Assembly (NCBI GenBank): GCA_964590495.1
Contig: CAZPWQ010000004.1
Span: 1 to 64,000 of the forward strand
Reading direction: 5' to 3'
Length of the DNA stretch: 64,000 bases
Source of the DNA: CAZPWQ01 sp964590495
GTDB lineage: Bacteria > Bacteroidota > Rhodothermia > Balneolales > Balneolaceae
The translations under genes were made by a program, and so were the position numbers. Positions 42,823 to 52,398 of the stretch are shown here, piece after piece. Within the stretch, counting starts at the first letter, position 1. Every line of letters begins with the position of its first letter. The notes below the pieces were generated by a model, which was given only the letters and a program-made list of their open reading frames with translations, was not told where the DNA came from and ran no database searches.

Positions 42823-43410
42823 ATGCTCATATCAAAAGATTTACCATCTGAGAAATCGCGTAACATCGTTCTCAGAGAATTAAAAAAAGGCACATCCGAC
42901 AGTAAACACGATTTCCGTTACCTCTCATTGGCTACGGTCGATCCCGAAAAACAAGAGCCCTCGATTCGCATGCTCGTTCTTCGGGAAGTCGACAACAACT
43001 GGTCATTTATTCTCTATACCGACGCCCGCACAGCAAAAGTCGACGAGCTGTTAAAAAATGATAAAGCCTCCCTGCTGTTCTGGCACTCCTACCACAAGGT
43101 ACAGGTTACCGTGAAAACCAACATCCGGGTACATCACAAAAATGAAACAGCTCTGGATTACTGGAAGAAAGATGTCCATAGTCAGGCACAGAAAGCCTAT
43201 ACTCCAATAGTCAGTCCCGGAACACCAATTGAACAACCGGAAGACGCTTATAAGTGGCCTGATGAGTATACACCCGCTAATTTTTGTGTATTAGAGTGTA
43301 TTGCTAAAGAGTTGCAACTGCTTCAAATTAGCGGCAAGGAACATATACGACATCATTTTACGCGACCTGACGCCGATAAAGACTGGTCCGGGGGTTGGAT
43401 TGCTCCTTAA
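42823..43410 (+). CDS. Pyridoxamine 5'-phosphate oxidase-like flavoprotein
   Basis: The protein of about 195 residues has the split-barrel FMN-binding pattern of the PNPOx family: RYLSLATVDPEKQEPSIRML, FILYTDARTAKVDELLKNDK, ASLLFWHSYHKVQVTVKTN and the C-terminal HHFTRPDADKDWSGGWIAP. It is shorter at the N-terminus than true PdxH and its end differs from the RLP ending, so it is more likely a PNPOx-like FMN protein (Alr4036 type) than the vitamin B6 enzyme. I prefer the ATG at 42823; a TTG at 42805 would add six residues. Confidence 0.82.
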   Translation: MLISKDLPSEKSRNIVLRELKKGTSDSKHDFRYLSLATVDPEKQEPSIRMLVLREVDNNWSFILYTDARTAKVDELLKNDKASLLFWHSYHKVQVTVKTNIRVHHKNETALDYWKKDVHSQAQKAYTPIVSPGTPIEQPEDAYKWPDEYTPANFCVLECIAKELQLLQISGKEHIRHHFTRPDADKDWSGGWIAP

Positions 43411-43506
43411 TTATTACTTTATCAAATTATAAACCAGATTCTAATTGCCTTATCTTTTGTTTTTACTATTTTAATGTACTTTATCAAAAACATGTTATAA
43501 TTAGGT

Positions 43507-43887
43507 ATGGATAAAGAAAAAATGAAAGTTTTAATCGTCGAAGATGATTTGATCCTTAATCTTCTGTATGAAAGTTACCTGGAACGGCTGGGCTTTGAGA
43601 CAGAAGGAGAATTGGTATATGGCAAAACTGCTATTGAGACAACAAAAAAGATCAATCCGGATCTGATCATTATGGACATAACACTGGAAGGCGAAATTGA
43701 CGGGATTGAAGCAATGCTTGCAATCCGGGAGTTTTCTGATGTGCCTGTCATTTATGTAACTGGAAATTCCGACCCTTACCATGTCGAAAGAGCGAAAGAG
43801 ACCAATTACCTCGATTACCTTTCCAAACCAATAGAATTCGACGATCTCAAGAAATCCATTGAAAAACATTTTTCACAAACCTCCTGA
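43507..43887 (+). CDS. Stand-alone receiver domain
   Basis: The 126-residue receiver has VEDDLILNLLYESYLERLGF, phospho-acceptor D57 in IIMDITLEGEIDGIEAM, VIYVTGNSD and the lysine in YLSKPIEFDDL. This is the pattern of receivers that work with PAS/HisKA_2 kinases. It has no output domain. It stands between unrelated genes; its partner kinase is not adjacent, though the REC-PAS-HisKA_2 kinase at 8647 belongs to the right type. Confidence 0.92.
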   Translation: MDKEKMKVLIVEDDLILNLLYESYLERLGFETEGELVYGKTAIETTKKINPDLIIMDITLEGEIDGIEAMLAIREFSDVPVIYVTGNSDPYHVERAKETNYLDYLSKPIEFDDLKKSIEKHFSQTS

Positions 43888-43948
43888 CAATACAGTAATC
43901 ATTGATGGTGACCGCTGCAAGGGGACCAGTAATTACAATTCCTTTAAT

Positions 43949-45982
43949 ATGAGTTTCACACGCACCAGTTTCCATATGATAATCACGCTGGGGATAGCAG
44001 GCACATTGTTCTTTTCCGCCTGTGCGCCTACGCAGCAAACTACAACACAGGAACGGGAACCGACGGCTGTTTCTGATACCACAAAGGAACTACCGGGGAA
44101 AAAACGTCCTGTACCCAATCCCATTTCAATTGAAATTCCCAACGCTTTCTTTGCTGCCGCTGACGCCGGAACACGGACTATTTCCGGCGAACCCGGACCT
44201 GAATACTGGCAACAGTGGACAAACTACGATATGCAGGTGGAACTGATTCCTGAAGAAAAACTGATCAGGGGAAGCAGTACCATCACCTATCATAATAATT
44301 CCCCGAATACGCTGAACGAAATACTTCTTGAACTTTCTCAAAATCTTCACAGAGAAGGTGTTCAGCGCAATGAAACAGCAGAAGTAACCGGGGGTATAAC
44401 TCTTAACAAAGTTATGCAGGGTGGTTCTGAGCTAAAGGAATTGCAATCTTCCAACGATTCAAACGGTTATGGAGTAAATGGTACCTTAATGGTTGTACGA
44501 CCTTCAAACCCGGTTGAACCCGGTGATTCGGTACAAATGCAGGTAGAGTGGGAATTCACTGTTCCCCGGCAGGGTGCAAGCGGACGTATGGGCTACAGCG
44601 AGGACAATCTCTATTTTATCGCGTACTGGTATCCTCAGGTGCGTGTCTATGATGATGTAATAGGATGGCTTACCGATCCTTTTACCGGAAATGCCGAGTT
44701 CTATCACGGTTTTGGCAATTACAATGTTGATATTACCGTACCGGAACAATGGATGGTTGCCTCAACCGGTACTCTGACCAACGGCGAAGAAGTCCTGAAT
44801 GATGAAATATTAAGACGACTGCAAAAAGCACATCAAAGTGACTCTGTAATGAATGTAGTGACCGAAGAAGATTTCGGTAACGTCACCCGATCAGCCGAAA
44901 ACGGTAAAATAACATGGAACTACAATGCTGAGAATGTTCGTGATTTTGCCTTCAGCGTTACCAGCGAATCGATGTGGGATGCCACCCGCACAGAAGTAGG
45001 CGACCGTGACGGCGACGGAGAAACCGATTATGCCGCTATTAATGCTATTTACCGGAACACAGCACCACTATGGACAAACGGAGCAGAATTCACGCAACAT
45101 TCTGTGGGTTATTTGTCGGAGTATACCGGCCTAGAATATCCGTGGCCTCATATGACTTCTGTAGAGGGAGGAGGTATTATAGGCGGCGGCATGGAATTTC
45201 CCATGATGACGATTATTGGTGCTTATAACGGTCAGCCCGAAACTTCACTATATTCCGTTATTGCCCATGAGATCGCACATATGTGGGTGCCGATGCAGAT
45301 CAGTACCAACGAAAGACGCTACAGCTGGATTGACGAAGGGACCACCTCATTTAATGAAAATCAATCATACCTGGATTATTATCCCACAGGTAATAATCCC
45401 GAACAGTCAGAATTTCAAAGTTATTTGCAGATTGCAGGATCCGGTTTGGAAGGTCCGGTTATGCGGTGGTCCGATTATCATTACAACGGTTTTGCATTCG
45501 GTATTGCTTCCTATCCCAAACCGGCGGCCCTGCTTATCAGCCTGAGGCATCTTCTTGGTGAGGATATCTTTCAAAAAGCTCTGACAACTTTCCTGGAACA
45601 ATGGAGATACAAGCATCCGTATCCCTGGGATCTGTTTAATACTTTTGAGAATGTAAGCGGAAAAGACCTCAGCTGGTTCTGGAGAAGCTGGTATTATGAA
45701 GTATGGATTCTTGATCAGGGCGTCGGTAATGTTACAAACACCGATTCCGGTACAGATATAATAATAGAAGATTATGGCCAAATACCTATGCCCGCTACCG
45801 TCGAAATAACATTGTCAGACAATTCCACGATTACCCATGAGATTCCGGTTGATGTATGGCTGCATGGAAATACAAGCACTACTATTAATATTGACTCAGA
45901 TGTTGAGGTGACATCTGTAGTTGTTGATCCGGCAAATAAATTCCCGGATGTCGACCGCAGTAATAACCGGTGGCAAAAGTAG
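43949..45982 (+). CDS. M1-family zinc metallopeptidase, exported lipoprotein
   Basis: From the ATG at 43949 this encodes 677 residues with a lipoprotein signal (ITLGIAGTLFFSAC). Next come an N-terminal beta domain and the gluzincin core, with exopeptidase-like motif GGGMEFPMMTI, zinc ligands in HEIAHMW (from H440) and the downstream glutamate in DEGTTSFNENQSYLDYYP. It then has a helical domain and a C-terminal beta domain. Family members trim N-terminal residues from peptides. The frame is open to 43859 but overlaps the receiver gene there, and the extra 30 residues are not signal-like. A terminator follows. Confidence 0.92.
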   Translation: MSFTRTSFHMIITLGIAGTLFFSACAPTQQTTTQEREPTAVSDTTKELPGKKRPVPNPISIEIPNAFFAAADAGTRTISGEPGPEYWQQWTNYDMQVELIPEEKLIRGSSTITYHNNSPNTLNEILLELSQNLHREGVQRNETAEVTGGITLNKVMQGGSELKELQSSNDSNGYGVNGTLMVVRPSNPVEPGDSVQMQVEWEFTVPRQGASGRMGYSEDNLYFIAYWYPQVRVYDDVIGWLTDPFTGNAEFYHGFGNYNVDITVPEQWMVASTGTLTNGEEVLNDEILRRLQKAHQSDSVMNVVTEEDFGNVTRSAENGKITWNYNAENVRDFAFSVTSESMWDATRTEVGDRDGDGETDYAAINAIYRNTAPLWTNGAEFTQHSVGYLSEYTGLEYPWPHMTSVEGGGIIGGGMEFPMMTIIGAYNGQPETSLYSVIAHEIAHMWVPMQISTNERRYSWIDEGTTSFNENQSYLDYYPTGNNPEQSEFQSYLQIAGSGLEGPVMRWSDYHYNGFAFGIASYPKPAALLISLRHLLGEDIFQKALTTFLEQWRYKHPYPWDLFNTFENVSGKDLSWFWRSWYYEVWILDQGVGNVTNTDSGTDIIIEDYGQIPMPATVEITLSDNSTITHEIPVDVWLHGNTSTTINIDSDVEVTSVVVDPANKFPDVDRSNNRWQK

Positions 45983-46010
45983 GATATTCCTATTATTATA
46001 CTACAGCCAG

Positions 46011-46038
46011 AAAGGGCATCTTTTTTGATGTCCTTTTA
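46011..46038 (+). terminator. Rho-independent terminator after the M1 peptidase
   Basis: The stem aaagggcatc with gatgtccttt contains one G-T pair around a 6-T loop, followed by tattattt. It is moderately strong. Confidence 0.75.
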
Positions 46039-46156
46039 TTATTTGGGTCAATGAATTATTAAATTCAGTAAAACAACCGGAATTAAAAATTTGTTATCGT
46101 TAATTATTGCTTACATTTCTGGTCTTACAGACGATAGCAGATAGGAGAAATTTATT

Positions 46157-47869
46157 ATGAAAAAGTTTGGATCACTTCGCTGGATTCTGCTTACAGCCGG
46201 GTTAGTAGCTATTCTCGGTATGACTGGCATGAATGTATACTCGCTTTACGCCCTGCATGAAAATACAATTGAATCGGACCGGGAAAATAAAAAACTGCAA
46301 ATTGATGAATTTGCAGATAAAATCCGTTATCGTTTTTACAAACCCTTTGCCGGGTTAAACACCGGCGATATCGAACGCCTGGAAACCGTTTATACTCAAA
46401 CCGGCCAGTTTTCCAAAGGAGTCTCCAGATATGTCAAAAAGGCTGCCAATGATTCTATTTATGAAGCCGTTTATTTTATACGCGGCAATTCAGAGGTATG
46501 TCTAACGGGTGAACCTATTCAGAGATTTGATACAGAACAAAAACGATTTGTTCCAGAACCCGATTACGGAGAAATCGTATGCGACGGTGTAGGTATAGCA
46601 CGAACACAGATGAAAAGTCTGATTGATGATTACCGTTATAATAATAAAGTCATATTTGATACCCATCGCAGTATGACCCTCGTGCTGATAAATCCTTCCA
46701 GCCGATCTGTTTTCGGTTATATAACATCGGTTATCGACAGGGAACAAATGGTTGATGATTATCTGATGTCTGAGTTGACAGAAAAATTCGGCGACAGTGA
46801 TAAATCCGGTGTTCACGTCTGGCTGCGCGACTGGACCAAAGATGAAGTTATTGCAAGCAGCAATCCAGAAATGGAATACGATCAGGATAAGATCCAGTTC
46901 AAACAGACTTTTTCCGATTTCTTCGATTTTTGGAAACTCGAGGTAGCTTTTACCGAAACGCCGGCAATTTCAGCATCTAACGCTTCCCTGATTAAAAACT
47001 TCATTGTACTCGGTGCAGCTTTTCTGTTATTATCCGGGGCACTCGTTTTTATGTTTATCTCTGCCCAGAATGAACGTGCCCTGGCGCAACGCCAGGCAGG
47101 TTTTTTGGCAAATGTGACTCACGAACTTAAAACACCTCTGGCTCTTATGCAGGCGGCGGGAGAAAATCTGGCTGACGGGCGTGTAACAGATGGAAACCGG
47201 CTGAAAAGTTATGGCTCCCATATCTACAATGAATCCATCCGACTGCGAAAGATGATTGAAAAACTGCTTGATGTGGCTAAAAGTGATGCTGGCCGGTCGC
47301 TCGTCGAACCAAAACCTGTATATGTAAATCAGTTGGTAGAATCATATCTGGATGATCATAAATCCTATATTGAAAATAAAGGATTTAAAATAGAAATAAG
47401 GATCCAGGACGACCTGCCAATGATCATGGTGGATATTGATAGCTTTGAAACCATACTCGGAAATTTGGTGGACAATGCCCTCAAATATAGTCCGGATACC
47501 AAATATCTTGGTATATCGTTATCACAGGTCAAAAGTAGTGTCATATTAAAAGTTAAGGATAGGGGTATCGGTATATCCAAAAAATCGAGTAAACAGATTT
47601 TCGATAAGTTTTTTCGGGTTGAAGACGCTATGACAGCAGAAACAAAGGGCCATGGATTAGGCTTATCCATTGTAGAAAATCTCGTCGCACTTAACAGCGG
47701 AACGATTAATGTGGAAAGTGAAAAGGGAAAAGGATCAGTATTTATTGTGAGGTTTCCTGTTATAGTTGAATCTCCAAAAGAGCCGGTAACTGCCGACGGC
47801 AAGATATTTAAACCTGAGAAATTACAACCTGAGTCAATAACTGAGAAATCATCAAATTATGTCGGATAA
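46157..47869 (+). CDS. Membrane sensor histidine kinase
   Basis: The 570-residue kinase has a first span at about 10-32 and an extracytoplasmic sensor domain of about 240 residues with two cysteines (VCLTGEP, EIVCDGVG). A second span (about 277-300) leads directly into HisKA, NVTHELKTPLALMQ (H322), then the ATPase domain with ILGNLVDNALKYS, DRGIGISKK and GHGLGLSIVENLV. There is no HAMP domain. The final 30 residues are a flexible tail. The regulator gene starts 11 bp before its stop. The signal is unknown. Confidence 0.94.
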   Translation: MKKFGSLRWILLTAGLVAILGMTGMNVYSLYALHENTIESDRENKKLQIDEFADKIRYRFYKPFAGLNTGDIERLETVYTQTGQFSKGVSRYVKKAANDSIYEAVYFIRGNSEVCLTGEPIQRFDTEQKRFVPEPDYGEIVCDGVGIARTQMKSLIDDYRYNNKVIFDTHRSMTLVLINPSSRSVFGYITSVIDREQMVDDYLMSELTEKFGDSDKSGVHVWLRDWTKDEVIASSNPEMEYDQDKIQFKQTFSDFFDFWKLEVAFTETPAISASNASLIKNFIVLGAAFLLLSGALVFMFISAQNERALAQRQAGFLANVTHELKTPLALMQAAGENLADGRVTDGNRLKSYGSHIYNESIRLRKMIEKLLDVAKSDAGRSLVEPKPVYVNQLVESYLDDHKSYIENKGFKIEIRIQDDLPMIMVDIDSFETILGNLVDNALKYSPDTKYLGISLSQVKSSVILKVKDRGIGISKKSSKQIFDKFFRVEDAMTAETKGHGLGLSIVENLVALNSGTINVESEKGKGSVFIVRFPVIVESPKEPVTADGKIFKPEKLQPESITEKSSNYVG

Positions 47870-48563
47870 ACCCAAGAAAATTGTAATTGTCGAAGATGAG
47901 CCCAGCCTTGTCTTTGCTCTTCAGGATACGCTTGAAAATGAAGGATATGACGCTTTTGTATGTGAAAAGGGTGATGAAGCCCTTGATATCGTCAAAAAAG
48001 AAAATCCTGATCTGATGATTCTTGATCTTATGCTCCCGGGAATGAGTGGATATGATGTTTGTCGTAAAATAAGGGGGATGAATTATACCTTTCCTATTAT
48101 CATGCTTACCGCCCGGGATCAGGAAATTGACAAGGTAACCGGACTTAATATTGGTGCAGACGATTATATAACAAAGCCTTTTGGAGTGAAGGAGCTTTTA
48201 GCCCGGATTCAGGCCCGGCTTCGGCGTTCCGAGAAATATGCCAAAGTGAATCCCATTAATGAGGTCAATTTGGATCCGGTACATGTGGATTTAAAAAATG
48301 CCCGTGCCAATCATCCCGACAAAGATGGAGCGGAATTAACTACACGCGAGGTAGAACTTATTCGTTATCTTGTGGCACATGCCAATGAGCCCGTTTCACG
48401 TGATGCCCTGCTCGAAAACGTGTGGCGGTATGAATACAGTACAAATACCCGAACCGTAGATGTACATATTTCCAAATTACGTTCAAAGATTGAAGAACAA
48501 CCTGATGACCCAAAGTATCTCGTGACGCTGCATGGCGTTGGTTACATGCTGAAGGTTAGCTAG
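47859..48563 (+). CDS. OmpR/PhoB-family response regulator
   Basis: The 234-residue protein has a receiver (D56 in MILDLMLPGMSG, VEDEPS, YITKPFGVKEL) and a C-terminal winged helix with TTREVELIRYLVAHANEPVS, ENVWRYEYSTNTRTVDVHIS and YLVTLHGVGYMLKV. It should bind DNA as a dimer after phosphorylation by the kinase encoded just upstream, with which it overlaps by 11 nt. Its targets are unknown; the small anchored protein downstream (63 bp) is one candidate. Confidence 0.96.
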   Translation: MSDKPKKIVIVEDEPSLVFALQDTLENEGYDAFVCEKGDEALDIVKKENPDLMILDLMLPGMSGYDVCRKIRGMNYTFPIIMLTARDQEIDKVTGLNIGADDYITKPFGVKELLARIQARLRRSEKYAKVNPINEVNLDPVHVDLKNARANHPDKDGAELTTREVELIRYLVAHANEPVSRDALLENVWRYEYSTNTRTVDVHISKLRSKIEEQPDDPKYLVTLHGVGYMLKVS

Positions 48564-48626
48564 TTTGGTATGTCAGTGAACAGTGTGTCAGTGATCAGGT
48601 GAAATAACAGTAACTAAATTAGAGAG

Positions 48627-49109
48627 ATGAACCTGCTGATAAGATCTGCCTTTATTATTGTTGCTATAATCGCAGTTGTTGCGGCTGTCCTGCTAATGTC
48701 CACCGGTTCCCGGGAAGATCCTTCGGTTGAACCGCAGCAGAAATCACAACAGGAAACTACAACCATGCCAAACGATACCATTAAGGATACCACGGAATAT
48801 CCCGACAGGCCCTTATCCCTGCCACCAGGGCATGCGCGGGTTGAAATAACTATAACAGATATTCAAAATGGACAATTAACTGCTGAAGTGCACCGGGTTA
48901 TTGGTCATGGTTCTTCAACAAAGCCTGTTTCTTCGGGAAAACAACTGAATATTTCAGCAGATACTTATCTAAAAAACAGTTCGGTTGATACCACAGCATT
49001 GAAAGGGAAACGCCTCAAGGCAACGATCAGCATGCGCCGGAATCTGTCACTGAAAGAAACTGCTGAAAGCGCGGAATGGGTGCTTGTAAAGCTGGCTGAA
49101 TACCACTAA
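48627..49109 (+). CDS. Anchored 160-residue protein of unknown function
   Basis: One N-terminal membrane segment (about 3-25, LIRSAFIIVAIIAVVAAVLL) is followed by a low-complexity linker (QQKSQQETTTMPNDT) and a small beta-rich domain of about 95 residues: HARVEITITDIQNGQLTAEV, GKRLKATISMRRNLSLKE. There is no catalytic motif and I do not recognise the family. It follows the regulator gene on the same strand. Its stop codon lies inside the left arm of an inverted repeat. Confidence 0.65.
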   Translation: MNLLIRSAFIIVAIIAVVAAVLLMSTGSREDPSVEPQQKSQQETTTMPNDTIKDTTEYPDRPLSLPPGHARVEITITDIQNGQLTAEVHRVIGHGSSTKPVSSGKQLNISADTYLKNSSVDTTALKGKRLKATISMRRNLSLKETAESAEWVLVKLAEYH

Positions 49110-49168
49110 GGCACTCAGAACACATAGTTATTATCATTTTTCTCCGTGCTCTGAGAGCCTTAGTGGTA
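49101..49168. terminator. 23-bp inverted repeat between convergent genes
   Basis: Arms taccactaaggcactcagaa (continuing cac) and gtgctctgagagccttagtg (continuing gta) pair over 23 bases with two mismatches around a 22-nt centre. The left arm includes the last two codons and stop of the gene at 48627. It could end transcription from both sides; no classical T run is present. Confidence 0.65.
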
Positions 49169-49174
49169 GAATCT

Positions 49175-50554
49175 TTACGAATCCGATTTTGGATAGGCCT
49201 CTTTAATAGCTTCCAGCCGTTCCCAGAGCTTGCTTTCGCGTCCGATATTGCCGGGCTTAAACCAGCTTTTATCACGCACCTCTTCCGGCAGGTACTGCTG
49301 GGGCGTCCAGTGATGATCAAAGGAGTGCGGATATTTATAATCCTCGGAAGCATTTTCCACATCCAGGTACCGTGATTGCTTTGAATTTGCCGTTTTATCC
49401 CGAAGGTGAGGCGGAACAGGATTAATGCCATTTTTCTGAATTTCGCTTCGCACGGAAAAAATAGCTCCCGTACTGTTGCTTTTGGGAGCCAGGGCCAGGT
49501 AAATACAGGCATGAGCCAGAAAGTAAAATCCTTCCGGCATTCCGCATTTCGTAAAAGCCTCATGGGCACTGTTCACCATCGTCAGCGCATGCGGATCTGC
49601 CATACCGACATCTTCCGATGCCAGTATTAACAAACGGCGAAATATGAAATTGGGATCCTCTCCCCCTTCCAGCATTGAAACCATCCAGTACAGTGACGCA
49701 TCAACGTCGGAGCCCCGCATAGATTTGATAAAAGCGGAAGCGTAGTGATAATGCTCATCTCCGGTACCGTCATAACGGACACTTCTTTTTTGGATACATT
49801 CTTTGGCTGTATCCTGATCAATATGGATGATATTTTTCTCATCAGGTTCGCTGGAAAGAACAGCTACTTCAAGTGCGTTAAGCGCATTGCGGATATCCCC
49901 GCCGGCAAATTCTGCCAGATGCTTTTTGGCATCATCGGTCACCTCAACATCTTTATTGCCGAGTCCACGCTTTTCATCCTTTAACGACCGCTCGATCATG
50001 ATAAGAACATGTTCGACGGTAAGATCATATAATTCAAAGAGCTGGCAGCGCGAAAGCAGCGGACTTACCATTGAATAAAAAGGATTTTCCGTTGTTGCGC
50101 CGATCAGGGTTATAATACCCGATTCGAGATGAGGTAGCAGGGCATCCTGCTGTGCTTTATTCCAGCGATGGATCTCATCCACAAAAAGAATAGTTTTCCG
50201 TCCGTTCATCTGCTGGATCTTCTCTGCCCGCTCGACAACCTGTCGCAGATCTTTAATGCCGTCCAAGACAGCATTCAACACAACAAACTGGGCGTTGATT
50301 TCCCGCGAAATCACGTGAGCCAGTGTCGTCTTACCGGAACTCGGCGGGCCGTAGAATATAAGCGAACCTATAACTCCAGATTCGATCATACGCCGCAGCA
50401 TCTTGCCTTCACCTACAATATGATCCTGTCCAACGAATTCCTCCAAAGAGCGGGGACGCATCCGCGTGGCAAGCGGCTCGTGTGGGTTCACATCTTCATC
50501 CATTCCTTCTGACCCTGGATGATATTCTTTTTTTTCATCTTTAAACAGATCCAT
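49175..50554 (-). CDS. rarA: Replication-associated recombination protein A (AAA+ ATPase)
   Basis: The 459-residue protein has an N-terminal AAA+ module with RMRPRSLEEFVGQDHIVGEG, Walker A FYGPPSSGKTTLA, Walker B LFVDEIHRWNK and sensor IGATTENPFYSM. The MgsA C-terminal region has YDGTGDEHYHYASAFIKSMR, RRLLILASEDVGMADPHAL and NSTGAIFSV. RarA acts at stalled replication forks together with SSB. Start and length match the family. It is followed upstream by an inverted AATTCCTAATT stutter and then the carboxylase gene. Confidence 0.95.
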   Translation of the reverse strand: MDLFKDEKKEYHPGSEGMDEDVNPHEPLATRMRPRSLEEFVGQDHIVGEGKMLRRMIESGVIGSLIFYGPPSSGKTTLAHVISREINAQFVVLNAVLDGIKDLRQVVERAEKIQQMNGRKTILFVDEIHRWNKAQQDALLPHLESGIITLIGATTENPFYSMVSPLLSRCQLFELYDLTVEHVLIMIERSLKDEKRGLGNKDVEVTDDAKKHLAEFAGGDIRNALNALEVAVLSSEPDEKNIIHIDQDTAKECIQKRSVRYDGTGDEHYHYASAFIKSMRGSDVDASLYWMVSMLEGGEDPNFIFRRLLILASEDVGMADPHALTMVNSAHEAFTKCGMPEGFYFLAHACIYLALAPKSNSTGAIFSVRSEIQKNGINPVPPHLRDKTANSKQSRYLDVENASEDYKYPHSFDHHWTPQQYLPEEVRDKSWFKPGNIGRESKLWERLEAIKEAYPKSDS

Positions 50555-50560
50555 TATGAC

Positions 50561-50683
50561 AAGAATTAGGAATTACGAATTGAAAATTAGGAATTAGAAA
50601 CCATTGCTCAAGTAATATAACAGAGATGAAATAAATTATATTGGAATATAATTCTTAATTCCTAATTCGTAATTCCTAATTCT
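50561..50683. repeat. Inverted AATTAGGAATTACGAATT stutter pair
   Basis: The left arm (50561-50599, aagaattaggaattacgaat onward) and the right arm (50650-50683, cctaattcgtaattcctaat) are inverted copies about 50 nt apart. The right arm ends in the stop codon of the carboxylase gene, so the repeat abuts the coding end exactly. Confidence 0.8.
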
Positions 50684-52387
50684 ATAACGGGAGATTATCG
50701 TGTTTTTTTGAAGGAATATTGTCAACCTTGTTTTCGCTGATTTCCAAAGCCCTGATTAGTTTTTGGCGTGTTTCGCCGGGCAGAATGACATCGTCTATGA
50801 AACCGCGCTCCGNNNNNNNNNNNNNNNNNNNNNNNNNNNNNNNNNNNNNNNNNNNNNNNNNNNNNNNNNNNNNNNNNNNNNNNNNNNNNNNNNNNNNNNN
50901 NNNNNNNNNNNNAGTTTTTGGCGTGTTTCGCCGGGCAGAATGACATCGTCTATGAAACCGCGCTCCGCTGCTTTATAGGGATGTGCGAATTCTTTCTTGT
51001 AATAATCTATAAGTTCCTGCTCTTTCGCTTCAGGATCGTCGGCAGCTTCAATTTCCTTCCGGAAAATAATTTCAACGGCACCTTTGGGACCCATAACGGC
51101 AATTTCGGCTGTGGGCCAGGCAACATTATAGTCGGCCCGGATATGTTTTGAGTTCATCACGTCGTAGGCTCCGCCGTATGCCTTACGGGTAATCACCGTC
51201 ATTTTGGGCACAATAGCCTCACAAAAGGCGTAGAGCAGCTTGGCGCCGTGTTTAATGATACCACCCCACTCCTGGTCGGTGCCGGGCAGAAAACCCGGTA
51301 CATCCTCAAATACCACCAGCGGAATGTTAAAAGCGTCGCAGAATCTCACAAATCGTGCCCCTTTGATGGAAGCATCGATATCAAGCACCCCGGCCAGTGA
51401 CAAAGGCTGATTTGCTACAATACCTATACTTCGTCCGTCTATACGGGCAAAGCCGATCACGATATTGTCGGCATAGTGTTCGTGAACTTCCATAAAGGAA
51501 TCGTTGTCGACGATTCCTTCAATGGCATCTTTTATGTCGTACGGTTTATTCGGACTGTCCGGTACCAGTTCATCAAGCTTACCAGCTTTGGCGGAATCCG
51601 GTTTTTCAGGCTCCTGTCGAGGCGGTTTTTCTTCACAGTTCTGGGGGACATATGTCAGTATTTTTCGCATTTCACGCAGACAAACGGCATCATTTTCTTC
51701 CGCAAAATGTGCGACACCTGATTTCGTGCTGTGTGCACCGGCACCACCGAGTTCTTCGGAGGTCACATCTTCATGCGTAACAGTTTTGACGACATTCGGT
51801 CCTGTCACGAACATATAGCTTGTATTCTTTACCATAAAAACGAAATCGGTCAGGGCCGGACTGTAAACCGCCCCCCCGGCACAGGGCCCCATAACGGCAG
51901 ATAGCTGCGGGACAACACCTGATGCCATGCTATTTCGCCAGAAAACCTCGGCATAACCGCCCAGTGATGAAACTCCCTCCTGAATGCGGGCACCCCCCGA
52001 ATCATTCAGACCGATGATGGGAATACCGTTCTTCAGAGCCATATCCATAATCTTGCAGATTTTTTCTGCATGTGTTTCGGAAAGCGATCCCCCGAACACT
52101 GTAAAATCCTGACTGAATACATATACCGGTCGGCCATGGATCTTGCCGTGTCCGGTAACAACTCCGTCCCCGGGAATTTTTTTGTCGTCCAATCCGAACT
52201 TATCACTGCGGTGAGTAACAAAAGGATCGATCTCTACAAAGGAATCATTATCCAGCAATATATCCAGCCGCTCCCGCGCCGTGAGCTTTCCTTTGTCATG
52301 CTGTTTTTGTATCCGCTTTTCCCCGCCTCCCTTTTTGGCATGCTGTCGATTCTTCTTCAGTCGCTCAACTTTGTCATTTGAAGCCAT
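50682..52387 (-). CDS. pccB: Acyl-CoA (propionyl-CoA) carboxylase, carboxyltransferase beta subunit; interrupted by assembly gap
   Basis: The carboxyltransferase has GHGKIHGRPVYVFSQDFTVF, GLNDSGGARIQEGV, GPCAGGAVYSPALTDF, VFEDVPGFLPGTDQEWGGII and ITRKAYGGAYDVMNSKHI, as in PccB. It moves carboxyl from biotin to propionyl- or acetyl-CoA. A 100-N gap cuts the C-terminus, and 55 identical bases flank it (50758-50812 and 50913-50967). Collapsing these restores an uninterrupted frame of 516 residues ending SKKHDNLPL with a stop at 50682, the normal family length. The gene is therefore intact in the organism. No biotin carboxylase subunit is nearby; the acidic protein gene lies 11 bp upstream. Confidence 0.93.
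50813..50912. other. Assembly gap (100 Ns) with duplicated 55-nt flanks
   Basis: Exactly 100 Ns join two contig ends that both carry the same 55 bases (starting agtttttggcgtgtttcgcc). The true sequence most likely has a single copy and no gap, because removing one copy plus the Ns restores the carboxylase reading frame. Confidence 0.93.
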
Positions 52388-52398
52388 TTAATTCTCTG

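Noticed and set aside
42823..43410. Genuine PdxH (vitamin B6 oxidase)
   Set aside because: The N-terminal segment is short and the usual C-terminal RLxP ending is missing, so only a PNPOx-like flavoprotein is claimed.
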